The position numbers and the translations under genes are program-made. Positions 51,276 through 61,725 of a stretch of 64,000 nucleotides of DNA are shown in pieces. Under the pieces are notes generated by a model. That model had not been told where the DNA came from and did not search any database. It saw nothing but the letters and a program-made list of their open reading frames with translations. Every line of letters starts with the position of its first letter. Positions within the stretch are counted from its first letter, which is position 1. The stretch is from CAIWHR01 sp963741355 (GTDB lineage: Bacteria; Pseudomonadota; Gammaproteobacteria; Burkholderiales; Casimicrobiaceae), in assembly GCA_963741355.1 (NCBI GenBank), contig CAVUIG010000003.1, positions 62,001-126,000 of the forward strand. Direction: 5' to 3'.

Positions 51276-52437
51276 GTGGACAACCTTCCCGCTCCGGAGG
51301 CCGGCGCCCGCGCGCACAGCGAGCGGGTCGCGGCCGCACATACGCGACGACATCGGCCGCAGCGGCGGCTGGATCCCGTTCGCGCGCTACATGGAGCTCG
51401 CACTGTATGCGCCCGGGCTCGGGTACTACGCCGCGGGCGCCGCGAAGCTCGGGGCGGACGGCGATTTCGTGACGGCGCCGGAAATGTCGCCGCTGTTCGG
51501 CGCGGCGCTGGCGGTGCAGGTGCGCGCGATTCTCGCCGCGACGGCGCGGCGCGACGTGCTGGAGCTCGGCGCCGGCACCGGCCGCCTCGCGGCGGACCTC
51601 CTCAACGCGTTGGCGTCGACCGGTGCCTCGCCCGCGCGATACCGGATCCTCGAGACCTCGCCCGACCTGCGCGAACGCCAGCGCGCGACGATCGCGCGCG
51701 ACGCGGCGCCGCATGCGGCGATCGTCGAATGGGTCGACGCGATGCCGGAATCGGTCGACGGCGCCGTCGTCGCGAACGAGGTGCTCGACGCGATCCCGGC
51801 GCACCTCGTCGGCCGGCGCGGCGGCGAATACGTCGAGCGCGGCGTCGTCTGGGACAGCGAGAAGGAGCGCTTCGATTGGGCGATGCGATCCGCGGCGCCC
51901 GCGCTGGCCGCGCTTGCCGCGCAACGATTTCCGCCGGGCATCGACTATCTCAGCGAAATCAATCCCGCGGGGGAAGCGCTGGTCGCGGAGATCGGCCGCC
52001 GGCTCGCGGGGGGCGCGGCGCTTTTCATCGATTACGGTTTTCCGGCCGCCGAGTACTATCACCCGCAGCGCAGCGAAGGCACGCTGATGTGCCATTACCG
52101 GCATCGCGCGCATGCCGACCCGTTCCTGTGGCCGGGATTGAGCGACATCACCGCGCACGTCGATTTCAGCGCGATCGCGGACGCGGGCGTGCGCTCCGGG
52201 CTTCACGTCGCCGGGTTCGCGCCGCAGGCACCGTTTCTCATGAGCTGCGGCATCCTCGACCTGCTTGCGGGCGTCGGCTCGCCGGACTCATCCGCCTACA
52301 TGAAGGCGGCGGCGCCGGTGCAGCGGCTCCTGTCGCCCGCGGAAATGGGCGAGCTCTTCAAGGTGCTGGCGCTGGCGCGAACCGAGGGGATCGACTGGAC
52401 GGGCTTCGCGCTCGTCGACCGCAGCGGCCGGCTCTGA
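51276..52437 (+). CDS. MidA/NDUFAF7-type SAM-dependent methyltransferase (frameshifted)
   Basis: A protein of about 386 residues of the MidA/NDUFAF7 family, whose mitochondrial member methylates an arginine in complex I. N-terminus MDNLPAPEAGARAHSERVAA (GTG start), then after a one-base shift near 51335, IRDDIGRSGGWIPFARYMEL and ALYAPGLGYYAAG, GDFVTAPEMSPLFG, SAM motif VLELGAGTGRLAADLL, and ALFIDYGFPAAEYYHPQR. Whether it acts on complex I here is inference from the family. Confidence 0.9.
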
Positions 52438-52476
52438 CGCCGGCTGCATGTCGGCCGGCGCCCGGCCGCGGCGGGA

Positions 52477-54163
52477 TCAGGGCGACCGAAGGCGGCGGAT
52501 GAGGATGTCGATGATGTCGCGGCCGTCGGGAGATTTCAGGCGATATTGGGCGAGCATCTGCGCGACTTCGGGTTTTGCGATCGCCCGGTCGTCGGCGCGA
52601 ATGAATACCGCGGCAATGGCCCGCTGGACGTCGACCGAGCCGGCGGCCGGATACAGGCGCGCCAGCTCGTTCAGGCTCTGGCGATCGCTCAGCCGATGCC
52701 GCGCGAGCGTGTCGAGCGCGCGAACCTGGGTGGCCCGATCCGTCATGTGGGCGATCCCGCTCGCGACGACGCGAAGCTCGTCGACGTCGGTGATCGGATG
52801 GTGGCTGAGGTAAACCTGCGCGATCTGAACTTCCTTTTCGTCTCGGCTCGTCAGGGCCTTCAGCACGCGAGCGCGCGCTTGCGCGCTTCCGAGGCAAGCG
52901 AGCGCCGCCGCATTGCCCACCTTCTCGGCCTGCGCTGCGGACGGATGCAATCGGTACCTGTCCCGGTCGAGCGCATGGCCTTCGTTGAGCGAGCAGATCA
53001 GACTCGACTTCGGGCGAGCCCACGGATCCACGCTTTATCAGCTCATCGACCATCCGCACGAGCTCGATGCGCTGGAGCTCCGGAGTCAGCCAGCCCAGCG
53101 TCCCCGCGAGCTCGATCATGCGCGCCCGAGTCTGCGGCAGATCGGCGTCCTCGGCGAAACGCAGGAACCGGTCGCGAGCGTTGTCATCAAGGGCAATCTC
53201 GCCCATGGCCTTCATGAAGGCCGGCGCCTGCCGCTCGCTCTTGCTCAGCGAGGCAAACAGGCTTTCGATGCGTACGAGGAACAGGCGGACGTCGGCCATC
53301 TCGCGGCGCAGCAGCGCGTGGACGAAGCCGAGTTTCTCGGCCGGCGACAACCGGTCGTCGACGAACTGGCAGACTTCTCGCCGGTGCGCGGCCTGCGGCC
53401 CGGAATCGCCGAGACCGCTGGCAACGGTCATCGAGCTGCCGGCGAACTCGCCGAGGAGCTTCGGATTCGCACGACCGCATCCCAGCGCCGGCGCGGGAGT
53501 CGATTCGAGGAATCGATTGAGGTGGGTCGCCGCGACGGGGCCAAGCGGCGCCTTCGAGGGAAAGCCGTAGATGACCGGCACGTTGGAGAAGATGCGGCGC
53601 ATCTGGTCGCGGTTGCTTTCGCCGAGGCGCTGGTCGAGGAGGCGGGCCAGGCGCTCGGCGTCGGGCTGCGAATGCCCCGCGCGGACCAGGCTTCGTTCGA
53701 CCTCGGGAAACGCGCTCGCGCCTGCCTCGCCACTCAAGGTGTTGCAGCCGAAAAGATAGACTTCCTTCAATTGCGAGAACAACCCGGGGCAGGAATCGCT
53801 GCAGGAGGCGCGCTCCAATTCTGCGACCGGCAGGGACTCGCGCATGTCGAGCCGATCCGAGTAGAACTCGGTCCCGCCGTCGAAGTGGCCCGAGATGACG
53901 AGGAGATCACAGCGAATGCGCTCGCGGCAGGCGGAGGCGAGCCAATCGCGGCGTCCACGCTCCACCAGCTCGACGAATTCGTACTGGTCTTCGGGCAGAC
54001 GCCGCCGCAGCACGTCCTTTTCGTCGGGCGAATTGACGGTGATCGTGCATACCGTCTGCTTGCCGGCGTTGGCTTCCGTCGCGAAGCCCGCGGCGAGCAC
54101 GGCGGCCAGCAGAAAAATGCTGACCGAGACGGTCGAGTATCGAAAATGCTCTGATATCGCCAC
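52477..54163 (-). CDS. exported caspase/CHAT-like protein with alpha-solenoid, copy 1 (frameshifted)
   Basis: A protein of about 560 residues, paralogous to the next gene. Signal peptide (VSIFLLAAVLAAGFATEANA), then a 110-residue domain with LLVISGHFDGGTEFYSD (His93) and, 47 residues later, VYLFGCNTLS (Cys140), followed by VPVIYGFPSKAPLGPVAA. This His...Cys spacing and the strand context resemble the caspase/CHAT peptidase core. The rest is helical (LACLGSAQARARVLKALTSR, TQVRALDTLARHRLSD), like HEAT-type repeats. The frame shifts near 52995. A conserved double Cys (SCSDSC) suggests a disulfide in the periplasm. Function unknown; peptidase activity is inferred. Confidence 0.7.
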
Positions 54164-54386
54164 GGCACCTCCGGCCGGGGATGCGGCAATGCGCGCTCGT
54201 TGATTGGTGAGGAAATGCGTGCGCCAACCCGGGACGTCCTGCGGCGCGCTGCAGAATCACTGCGCGCGAATTCCGGCAGGTGTCGCTCATGGTCTGGCGG
54301 GGCGACAAGCCTACCACACGCGGGCCTTACCCATGGCGGGCAAGGTCGCGGCGGGGTCTTGTGAGAGGGGCGCGCCCGGGCGCGGG

Positions 54387-56045
54387 CTACGGCGCCCGCA
54401 GGCGCCTTATCAGGATGTCGATGATGTCGTCGCCGCCCGGGGATTTCCGGCGGTATTCGCTCAGCAGCTGCACGATTTCCGGTCTTGACAGCGATTCATA
54501 GTCGGAGCGGATGAAGACCGCAGCGATGGCCCGCTGAACGTCGAGGGTCCCGGCGGCGGGGAAAAGGCGCGCCAGTTCGTCCAGACTCTGCGGGTCGCTC
54601 AGCCGATGGCGCGCCAGCGTCTCGAGGGCGCGAATCTGCGTGGCGGGATCCGTCATCCGCGCAATCTCGCTCGCCGCGACACGAAGATCCCTGACGTCGG
54701 TCATCGGCCGATATCCCAGATAGACCTCCGCGACCTCGACTTCGGCGCGGTCGCGACTCGTCAGCGCCTGCAGGACGCGCGCGCGGGCGTCGGCGCTGCC
54801 GAGGCACGCCAGAGCGGCCGCCTGCGGCACCTTGTCTGCCCGCGCCGCCGACAGCGAAAGGCGATCACGCTCCGGGTCCAGCTCGCGGTCCCGGTTCAGC
54901 GAGCAAACCAGGTCGACGTCGGCAGCGCCGATCGAGGGTCCTTCGAGCATGCCGTCGATCATGCGCATCAGCTCGGCACGCTGCTCCGACGGCGACAGCC
55001 AGCCCAGCGATCCGGCGAGCTTGATCATGCGGGCGCGGACTTGCGGTTGATCGGCATCCTCGGCAAAGCTCAGGAACCGGCGGCGCGCGTCGTCGTCGCG
55101 GGCAATCTCCGATAGTGCCTGGGAAAACGCGGGATCCTGCCGCTCGTCTTCGCTCAACGAGGCAAAAAGGCCCTCGATGCGCTCGAGGAACATGCGGACT
55201 TCCGCCATCTCGCGGCGCAGGATGCCGTGGACGAAGCGGAGTTTCTCCGCGGCCGGCGGTCGCTCGTCGACGAATTGACAGACCTCGCGGCGATAGGTGG
55301 CGCGCGGATCCGACTCGCTCAAGCCGCTGACGGAGATCATGGACGTGGTGGTGAAATGGGAGAGGAGCCCGGGATTCGTGCGACCGTTGCCGATCTCGGA
55401 GATCGACGACGATTGCAACGAGCGGCCGAGCATGCCCGCCGCGACGGGCCCGAGCGGCGCCACGGACGAGAAGCCGTAGATGACGGGTACGTTCACGAAA
55501 ATGCGACGCATCCGGTCGCGGCTGCTTTCGCCATGGCGCTGGTCGAGCGCGCTCGCGCGCCGGCGGGCATCGGCCGGCGAGTGACCGGCGCGAACAAGGC
55601 TGCGCTCGACCTCGGAGGTCATCCACCGGTTCGCGCCCGAATTCAACGTGTTGCATCCGAAGAGATAGACCTCCTTCAATTGCGAGAACAGCCCGGGACA
55701 GGAATCGCTGCACGACGCCCGTTCCAGCTCGGCGACCGGCAGAGACTCGCTGGCGGCCACCTGATCCGAATAGAAGTCGGTGCTCCCGTCGAAATGGCCG
55801 GAAATGACCAGGACATCGCAGCGAACGTCCTGCCGGCAGGCTGAGGCCAGCCAATCGGGACGACCTCGCTCCACCAATTCGACGAACTGATATTGGCTTT
55901 CGGGAAGACGTTGTCGAAACGCCTCCTTTTCGTCAGGTGAATTGACGGTGATCGTGCAGACGGTGCGCTTGGCAGCGTGCGAATCCGCGCCCCAGCTGAC
56001 GGCGAACAGCGCGACGAGAAATGCAATTTTGGGAATGGGGGACAC
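54387..56045 (-). CDS. exported caspase/CHAT-like protein with alpha-solenoid, copy 2
   Basis: A 552-residue intact paralogue of the upstream-numbered neighbour, well over half identical by eye along the whole length. Signal peptide (IPKIAFLVALFAVSWGADSH, ending AA), then CTITVNSPDEKE, the putative catalytic His84 in VLVISGHFDGSTDFYSD and Cys131 in VYLFGCNTLN (47 apart, as in copy 1). A helical region from about residue 290 to the end carries repeat-like hairpins (ALACLGSADARARVLQALTS, ATQIRALETLARHRLSDPQS) and ends DIIDILIRRLRAP, as in copy 1. The 223-bp gap suggests separate promoters after tandem duplication. Confidence 0.75.
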   Translation of the reverse strand: MSPIPKIAFLVALFAVSWGADSHAAKRTVCTITVNSPDEKEAFRQRLPESQYQFVELVERGRPDWLASACRQDVRCDVLVISGHFDGSTDFYSDQVAASESLPVAELERASCSDSCPGLFSQLKEVYLFGCNTLNSGANRWMTSEVERSLVRAGHSPADARRRASALDQRHGESSRDRMRRIFVNVPVIYGFSSVAPLGPVAAGMLGRSLQSSSISEIGNGRTNPGLLSHFTTTSMISVSGLSESDPRATYRREVCQFVDERPPAAEKLRFVHGILRREMAEVRMFLERIEGLFASLSEDERQDPAFSQALSEIARDDDARRRFLSFAEDADQPQVRARMIKLAGSLGWLSPSEQRAELMRMIDGMLEGPSIGAADVDLVCSLNRDRELDPERDRLSLSAARADKVPQAAALACLGSADARARVLQALTSRDRAEVEVAEVYLGYRPMTDVRDLRVAASEIARMTDPATQIRALETLARHRLSDPQSLDELARLFPAAGTLDVQRAIAAVFIRSDYESLSRPEIVQLLSEYRRKSPGGDDIIDILIRRLRAP

Positions 56046-56454
56046 GGGCCAGGCGCGTTGGGGTCGTTCGGATGACTTCAGGGGCCAAGCGTGCCCCGGG
56101 AGTGCGCTTCGGTCTGTGCGTCATTGCACCGTTGCGGCAGCCCGATCGGCACGTCGACGCGGCCGCGGTGCGGGCGATGTCGTTTCGCTTGCATGAGTGC
56201 GCAGCCCCAAGCTCCAAACCCACAAGCCCTGAACGGGATTGAGTCACGGGCCGCGCGGAGGAGCTATCGGCAAATCCGCCATTGGCGTGTAGGCCGGAAT
56301 CTGTCGTTGAGGTCGAGGGCGCAGAGTTCGCCGATGGGCGGCGGAAGGCGGCGCCGCTCGGTGTCACCGTTGGCGCCAAAGCGCAAAGCCGCTGCGCGCG
56401 TCAGCGCACCGACCTGGCGGCGTTTCTCGCCGATCATGATTCCAATCGGAGAAG
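56046..56454. other. intergenic stretch, no gene seen
   Basis: A 409-bp gap between the divergent caspase-like gene and the 74-residue membrane protein. No coding frame with a credible start is seen and no RNA gene or repeat was recognised. Confidence 0.45.
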
Positions 56455-56679
56455 ATGATGACGAATCGGGTGCCGCGCCTTCGGCAATCGGGAAGCCTGG
56501 TCGCAGGTGTGCTGATCGGCCTGTCGATCGTGGTCGCGACGATCGCGGTGGCTGACAACGGCCATGGCGGGTGGCCGACTTTCTGCGCCTTCGCGGCGCC
56601 CGTCATCCTCCTGACCGGGCTTGCATTGCAGGCATTCGTCACGTCCAGGTCCGGCCGCGGACCTGCGGACATGGCCTGA
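56455..56679 (+). CDS. small two-helix membrane protein
   Basis: A 74-residue protein with two transmembrane helices (GSLVAGVLIGLSIVVATIAV and FCAFAAPVILLTGLALQAFV) joined by a short His/Gly loop. GGAGAAG directly precedes the ATGs at 56455/56458. No family recognised. It is 207 bases upstream of the radical SAM gene on the same strand. Confidence 0.55.
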   Translation: MMTNRVPRLRQSGSLVAGVLIGLSIVVATIAVADNGHGGWPTFCAFAAPVILLTGLALQAFVTSRSGRGPADMA

Positions 56680-56886
56680 CGCAAGGCGGACCGCACGGGA
56701 AGGTACGCCCGGCCCTCTCCGGGCCGTGACTTCGCGAACTATGTGCGCTAAGGTACGCGGGATCGCGGATCGACCAACTCTTTTTGCAGGCGTTTGGCAG
56801 CCCTGCCGACGTCCTGCATTTCCCGAAAATCCCAACCCGCTTGCCGTGGCCGGCGGACAGTCCTCGCTCTCGAGGAGAGGTTCGAC

Positions 56887-58748
56887 ATGGAACTCCCCCG
56901 ACGCGCACGCGGCGACGAGCTGCTCAAGCCCGGCGAATTGACGCGTTTGCGGGAGCGGCTGCGGATCCGGGCGCGCGAGCACGACCTCGTCGACGGTGAT
57001 CGCCTGCGCATTCGACCATCGAACGCGGATGCTGCCGTTCATCTTCGCCGACACGCGAATGATTCCCGCCGGCGTCCGGGCCATCGGGTCGGCGCTGGCG
57101 GACGCCGGATTCGCGAAGACCCGGATCGTGCTGCAGCAGTGGAACCGCAATTTCCGCCCGTCGCAGATGCGGCTGGACGGCCGGATCCCCGACGTGTTCA
57201 TGGTTTCGAGCATGAGCCTGCATTCAGAGGAGTGCATGGAGCTCATTCGCGACGCGCACCGGATCGATCCCGCGCATCGTCCGCTGATCATCGCCGGCGG
57301 CCCTCACGCCGTCTACGAGCCCTATGACCTCTTCAGTGCGGATCCCGCCAATCCGGGAAGCGCCGATGTCGTCGTCACCGGCGAGGAATTCGTCCTGCTG
57401 AGCTTCATCGAGGCCGTGTTGTCCGTGCGCGGTCGCGGCGAATCGATGCGGGCGAGCGTTCGTTCGCGCGCGCGACAGCGGGATCCTCGATGCGATCCCG
57501 GGTCTGGTCTACTCGCTCGGCGACAGGAACGGCGCTCCCGAGGAGCTGGTCGACACGGGCATGCAGCGCCTCGTCGGCGATCTCGACGAGCTGCCGCACC
57601 CGGTGCTCGGCTACCGCCTGATGGAGCCGCCGGGCCGGCACGCGAATCTCAGCTCGGAGGCGATGCCGGCCGATCAGGTGCTGAAGCACAGTCCCATCAG
57701 CTCGCTCGTCCTGACGTTCGGATGCAAGTTCGCCTGTCCGTACTGCCCGATTCCCGCCTATAACCAGCGGCAGCATCGCGTGAAGAGCGGCGATCGCATC
57801 GCCGATGAGATGTTCCGCCTCAACAAGGAGTTCGGCCTGCGCCTCTTCTTCGGCGCCGACGACAACTTCTTCAACGACAAGGCCCGCACGCTCGACATCG
57901 TCGAGAAGCTGGCCCGCGCGGAATTCGACGGCATCAGGCTTCGCAGCCGGGCGCGATGGTATACGGAGGTGACCGTCCACGACACGCTGCAGATGAAGGA
58001 CCACCTGCCGCTCGTTCGCGAGTCGGGCTGCCGGGCGCTGTGGCTCGGCGTCGAGGATCTGACGGCGACGCTCGTCAAGAAGGGCCAGAGCGCCGACAAG
58101 ACCGCCGAGGCATTTCACGCGTTGCGGGAGGCGGGGATCTGCCCGATGCCGATGATGATGCACCACGACTCGCAGCCGCTCTACTCGCGCGGCTCGAACT
58201 ACGGGCTGCTGAATCAGGTCGAGCTGCTGCGCAGGGCCGGCGCGGTCTCGATGCAGATCCTGATGCTGACACCCGCCGTGGGATCGAAGCTCCTCGAGTC
58301 GACCTACGCGAGCGGCCAGGTCTTCGAGAGCGCGGGGGGCAGGGCGGTGCGCCCGCACATGCGCGACGGCAATTACGTCGTTGCATCCAACCACAAGCGC
58401 CCCTGGCAGAAGCAGCTGACGATGCTCGCCGGATATCTGTACTTCTACAATCCCGTCTGGCTCGTGATCGCGCTGATCCGCACCGGAACTCCCGTCCGCA
58501 AGAAGCCGGCGTATCTGCAGATCTTCGGCAATCTGGGCCTCGTAATGACGATTGCCCGAACGTCCGGATGGGTCGTGCGCCTGATGCTCGGCCGAATCGT
58601 GCGCACGACCCGTTCACCCTGCAGCCAGATACCGATGCGTGGCGTCGACGGCGCGGCATCGAGTCACGACACGTCCGTGACGCCGATCGCGGCGACGCAT
58701 CCGCTGGTCCGCCGCCCGGAGCCCTTGCGCGAAATCGTGGCGCGCTGA
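56887..58748 (+). CDS. B12-binding-type radical SAM protein (frameshifted)
   Basis: A protein of about 620 residues. N-terminal cobalamin-binding-like Rossmann region (PFIFADTRMIPAGVRAIG, DVFMVSSMSLHSEECMELI, PLIIAGGPHAVYEP, ADVVVTGEE) without the DxHxxG base-off motif; then a radical SAM core with the cluster Cys in LTFGCKFACPYCPIPAYNQR (C-x3-C-x2-C). A late hydrophobic stretch (MLAGYLYFYNPVWLVIALI) could touch the membrane. Two shifts are needed, near 56994 and between 57420 and 57470. The family includes methylases of lipids and antibiotics; the substrate is unknown. Confidence 0.8.
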
Positions 58749-58893
58749 CGGCAGCACGCGGCACGCGCGCGCGGTTCGCCCTCCGCCGCGGGGACCGAAT
58801 CCCGGCATCGTCAATGCGTCGTGGGCTCACGCGCGAACGTGACCGGATCCGGTGCGAATTGCCGAGTTCCCTTTAACCACCGTCAGGGGGATG

Positions 58894-58992
58894 GAATGAC
58901 CATCCGCCCAAACGGCTGATCCGTCCGACTGAGCTCCCGAACCCCAAAGCTGAGCAACCTGTCGCACCGATTGTGCGTTGCTTCGATGATGG
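58894..58992 (+). repeat. dusA 5'-end fragment A (probable attachment-site scar)
   Basis: A 99-bp direct repeat of 61726-61826. Shared blocks are GAATGACCATCCGC at the start and ACCGATTGTGCGT...CGATGATGG at the end. From 58950 it reads LSNLSHRLCVASMM, close to the DusA N-terminus (HRxCVAPMMDWTDRHCR). Similarity stops right after the MM codons, where dusA-specific integrases recombine. No start codon remains in this copy. Confidence 0.65.
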
Positions 58993-59253
58993 TTTGCGAC
59001 AATTCATATTGCTTATCAGGGGGACTCCCCAATTTGCCATTGCTTTGTCACACTTGATCCTCGCTTTTGCCGGATTGTGGGGCACAGTAAGCACCGAGCG
59101 ACCTTCATTGCTCAGTGCAACGGCCAACCCGGCGTGCTGCCATTCCCAAATCGCGCGGGAATCAACCATGCATACCCATTCCAAGCATTGCACCGATTCT
59201 CGCGCCGATGGCCCAAGGTAGTCTGCGCGGCGCGCAACAGAATCTTTCCGCGC

Positions 59254-61629
59254 ATGGTCCGCTTCCTGTCGGTCATCACGAAAATCCGCAGCCCCGCGTG
59301 GCTGATGCTATTTTTCCTCGGGCTCGCGTTTCTCGAAGCCAAGGCAGAAAGCGGCGAGCTGGCGGTTCGAGATGTGGAGGCTTGCGGCGCATTTTTTGAT
59401 GGCCAGGGCGTGGCGCTTCCACGCGGCGACGCGATCTTCAAGCGCGGCCTCTGTATTGGTCGGTGGATCGCGTCGGAGGGCAAGATAGTTCCGCTTCCGC
59501 ACCCGCCGATCGAGACCGAGCAGTCAGCTCTGGTCCAGGGTCCTGACGGGTCAATCTACCTTTCGGGTGGACGTGTGCATTTCGGTGATCCGCGCTTTAC
59601 CAGCGTCAACGCAAGGCCGAAACCCTTCGTTTACCGATCGAGCCTCGGAGCCGAGGCTTGGACCGAGGCCCCGCACCTCGAGGTTCCACGCGCCAAACAC
59701 GCCTCGGTCACGCTGCCCGACGGTCGCATCCTCGTCATCGGCGGCGTTGGTCCGATGTCGGGCAATTCATTTCCGGCGCTCCGCTCCGTCGAGTCGCTGA
59801 AGCCCGCACGAACGAGTGGTGACGGCAATCCTTTGGGCCTGCTAACACCGTCCTGGCAGCAGGCGCCTTCGCTGGAAGATGCTCGCTCCGAGCCCGCAGC
59901 CTTGGTGACCGACGCAGGTGACGTCGTCGTCATTGGCGGTGAAAGGTCCGGAATGGGTCTCTCCTCCGTAGAGATTCTTCCCCACGGTGAGCAGGCATGG
60001 CGGCGTCTTGCCCCAATGCACGAGGGACGATACGGGCACACTGCGACGTTATTGCCGGACGGAAGAATCCTCGTGACGGGCGGATTGAACTCACGGAACA
60101 GCCCCATTGATCGCGCCGAGGTCTGGACTCCACGGCCATCGCCGCTCGGCACCTGGAGCAGCGCCGGAACCATGCCTGGCGGCCCACGCTCTTTTCACAC
60201 TGCCACGTTGCTGGAGGATGGGCGCGTTCTCATCATTGGAGGGCTGGTTGCGGATGGGCAGTATGGGAAGCGCACGACTGCGATATGGAACCCGCGCGAC
60301 GGTAGCTGGCGGACCGACGCTGCGCTTCCGGAGCCACCCTACCATCAGGGCGCATTCCTTCAGGAGGACCACTCGATCATAGTCTTGTCGTCGTCGCCGT
60401 TTCAGAAGATCTACAACACAAGTTCGACCTTTGCCTATCGATTCCGCTTTCTGAAAGACTTGACTGCGGTCGATATTCTGGCCGAGCAAGCGCTCGCAAA
60501 CGGGTTCTCCTCTATCCCAAATGAGGAATGGGGCTCGCTTTCGCCGCAAGATCGCGCCGGCGTAGCCGCAAAGTTGCTCGGCTACACGCAGTCGGAAAAC
60601 AATGCCACCTGCAGATCGGCATGGGATGTGCTGGCGAGCATCGGTGGTTCCGCATACCCCGAAGTGATTGCACGAGCGGCAACCGTCCTGAATTCGGTCC
60701 CTTGCGGCGCCTCCGGCGTCATCCTGGCGATCCTCAAAGACCGCATCCTGGGCATCCTAAGAGACGCGACTGAGCCTCTATCGCCTATGGCGGCCGATCA
60801 GGTCGCAACATATTTCGAGGGGAAGGGCGACAGAATCACGCCGGCGGAACTGGCCCGAAAGCGCACGCTTTCCCTTCCAGCGATCGCGCGTTGGCTTGCG
60901 CCCGATCATCCAAGGCTGAACCTTGCTTTCGAATGGATAATCGGGCGAGAGACCTTGCCGCTCGAAACGACGCTCTCCGACCTCGCGGGCCTCGTCGAGA
61001 CCGAATTCGATCGCCTGCGCCGCGAGGACGCGCGGCGCTATGCGGCGTTGGCCTCGCTGCGGGAACGTCTCGCCGCCAAGGCGAAGGCCTTTCCGATGCA
61101 GGAAATTTCGAACAATGATGGTTTGCCGCGTGACATCGAAATTCGAAAAGCCGCGCTGTATGCCCTCGATCTCGGTCTGATCGCCGGCTCGAGCAGCACT
61201 GAGACGGTGACAAAGACCGAAGAAGACCTGGCAGACAAGCTCGTCCATTTCGTCAAGGAAAGCCAACAGTACATTTCCGATGCCCGGGAGATAGCTACGG
61301 TCATTCCTGGTCCAGGGGCACCAACCTTCAAGATGCTCGCGCTGGGCTCCATATCCAGGACAGACAGTTTTTATGCCCTGCGGGTCGTTCGTCCCGCGTT
61401 CACTATGGCCGGCGAGACGCGTGCGGCCATGGCTTGGGATATTGTCGACGATGAATATCTCTCTGAAGACGAGATCGAGACCGAATATGATCCCGAAAGC
61501 GGCTACAGGAATGTGACCGTCCGGACCTCCACGACGCAATGTGCAGAAGGCCGCAGGACCCTGCGCTATGACCCGGCGCGACAAGAATTCGTGGGGCCCA
61601 CTTTCAGCTGCCTGCGCACCGCAAATTAG
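59254..61629 (+). CDS. exported Kelch-repeat protein with helical C-terminal half
   Basis: A 791-residue protein. Signal peptide MVRFLSVITKIRSPAWLMLF (ending EAKA), then about six Kelch-type blades with motifs HASVTLPDGRILVIGGVGPM, GHTATLLPDGRILVTGGLN and FHTATLLEDGRVLIIGGLV, expected to form a beta-propeller. From about residue 400 the sequence is helical (DRAGVAAKLLGYTQSENNAT, DVLASIGGSAYPEVIARAAT), alpha-solenoid-like. Codon use and GC are lower than in the core genes. It is the only gene between the two dusA fragments. Upstream starts at 59077 lack a signal peptide. Confidence 0.8.
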   Translation: MVRFLSVITKIRSPAWLMLFFLGLAFLEAKAESGELAVRDVEACGAFFDGQGVALPRGDAIFKRGLCIGRWIASEGKIVPLPHPPIETEQSALVQGPDGSIYLSGGRVHFGDPRFTSVNARPKPFVYRSSLGAEAWTEAPHLEVPRAKHASVTLPDGRILVIGGVGPMSGNSFPALRSVESLKPARTSGDGNPLGLLTPSWQQAPSLEDARSEPAALVTDAGDVVVIGGERSGMGLSSVEILPHGEQAWRRLAPMHEGRYGHTATLLPDGRILVTGGLNSRNSPIDRAEVWTPRPSPLGTWSSAGTMPGGPRSFHTATLLEDGRVLIIGGLVADGQYGKRTTAIWNPRDGSWRTDAALPEPPYHQGAFLQEDHSIIVLSSSPFQKIYNTSSTFAYRFRFLKDLTAVDILAEQALANGFSSIPNEEWGSLSPQDRAGVAAKLLGYTQSENNATCRSAWDVLASIGGSAYPEVIARAATVLNSVPCGASGVILAILKDRILGILRDATEPLSPMAADQVATYFEGKGDRITPAELARKRTLSLPAIARWLAPDHPRLNLAFEWIIGRETLPLETTLSDLAGLVETEFDRLRREDARRYAALASLRERLAAKAKAFPMQEISNNDGLPRDIEIRKAALYALDLGLIAGSSSTETVTKTEEDLADKLVHFVKESQQYISDAREIATVIPGPGAPTFKMLALGSISRTDSFYALRVVRPAFTMAGETRAAMAWDIVDDEYLSEDEIETEYDPESGYRNVTVRTSTTQCAEGRRTLRYDPARQEFVGPTFSCLRTAN

Positions 61630-61725
61630 CGCCAATGCAACGATGGCTCCCTGGCATTCCGGGCCGAGTTGCGCGACCCTATGTCCGCGCGGAGAAGCGA
61701 AGGCGGTCGTGCTCGCATGGCGATA

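Noticed and set aside
54164..54386. Possible third fragment or recombination site between the caspase-like paralogues
   Set aside because: I saw no repeat or coding remnant in this 223-bp spacer.
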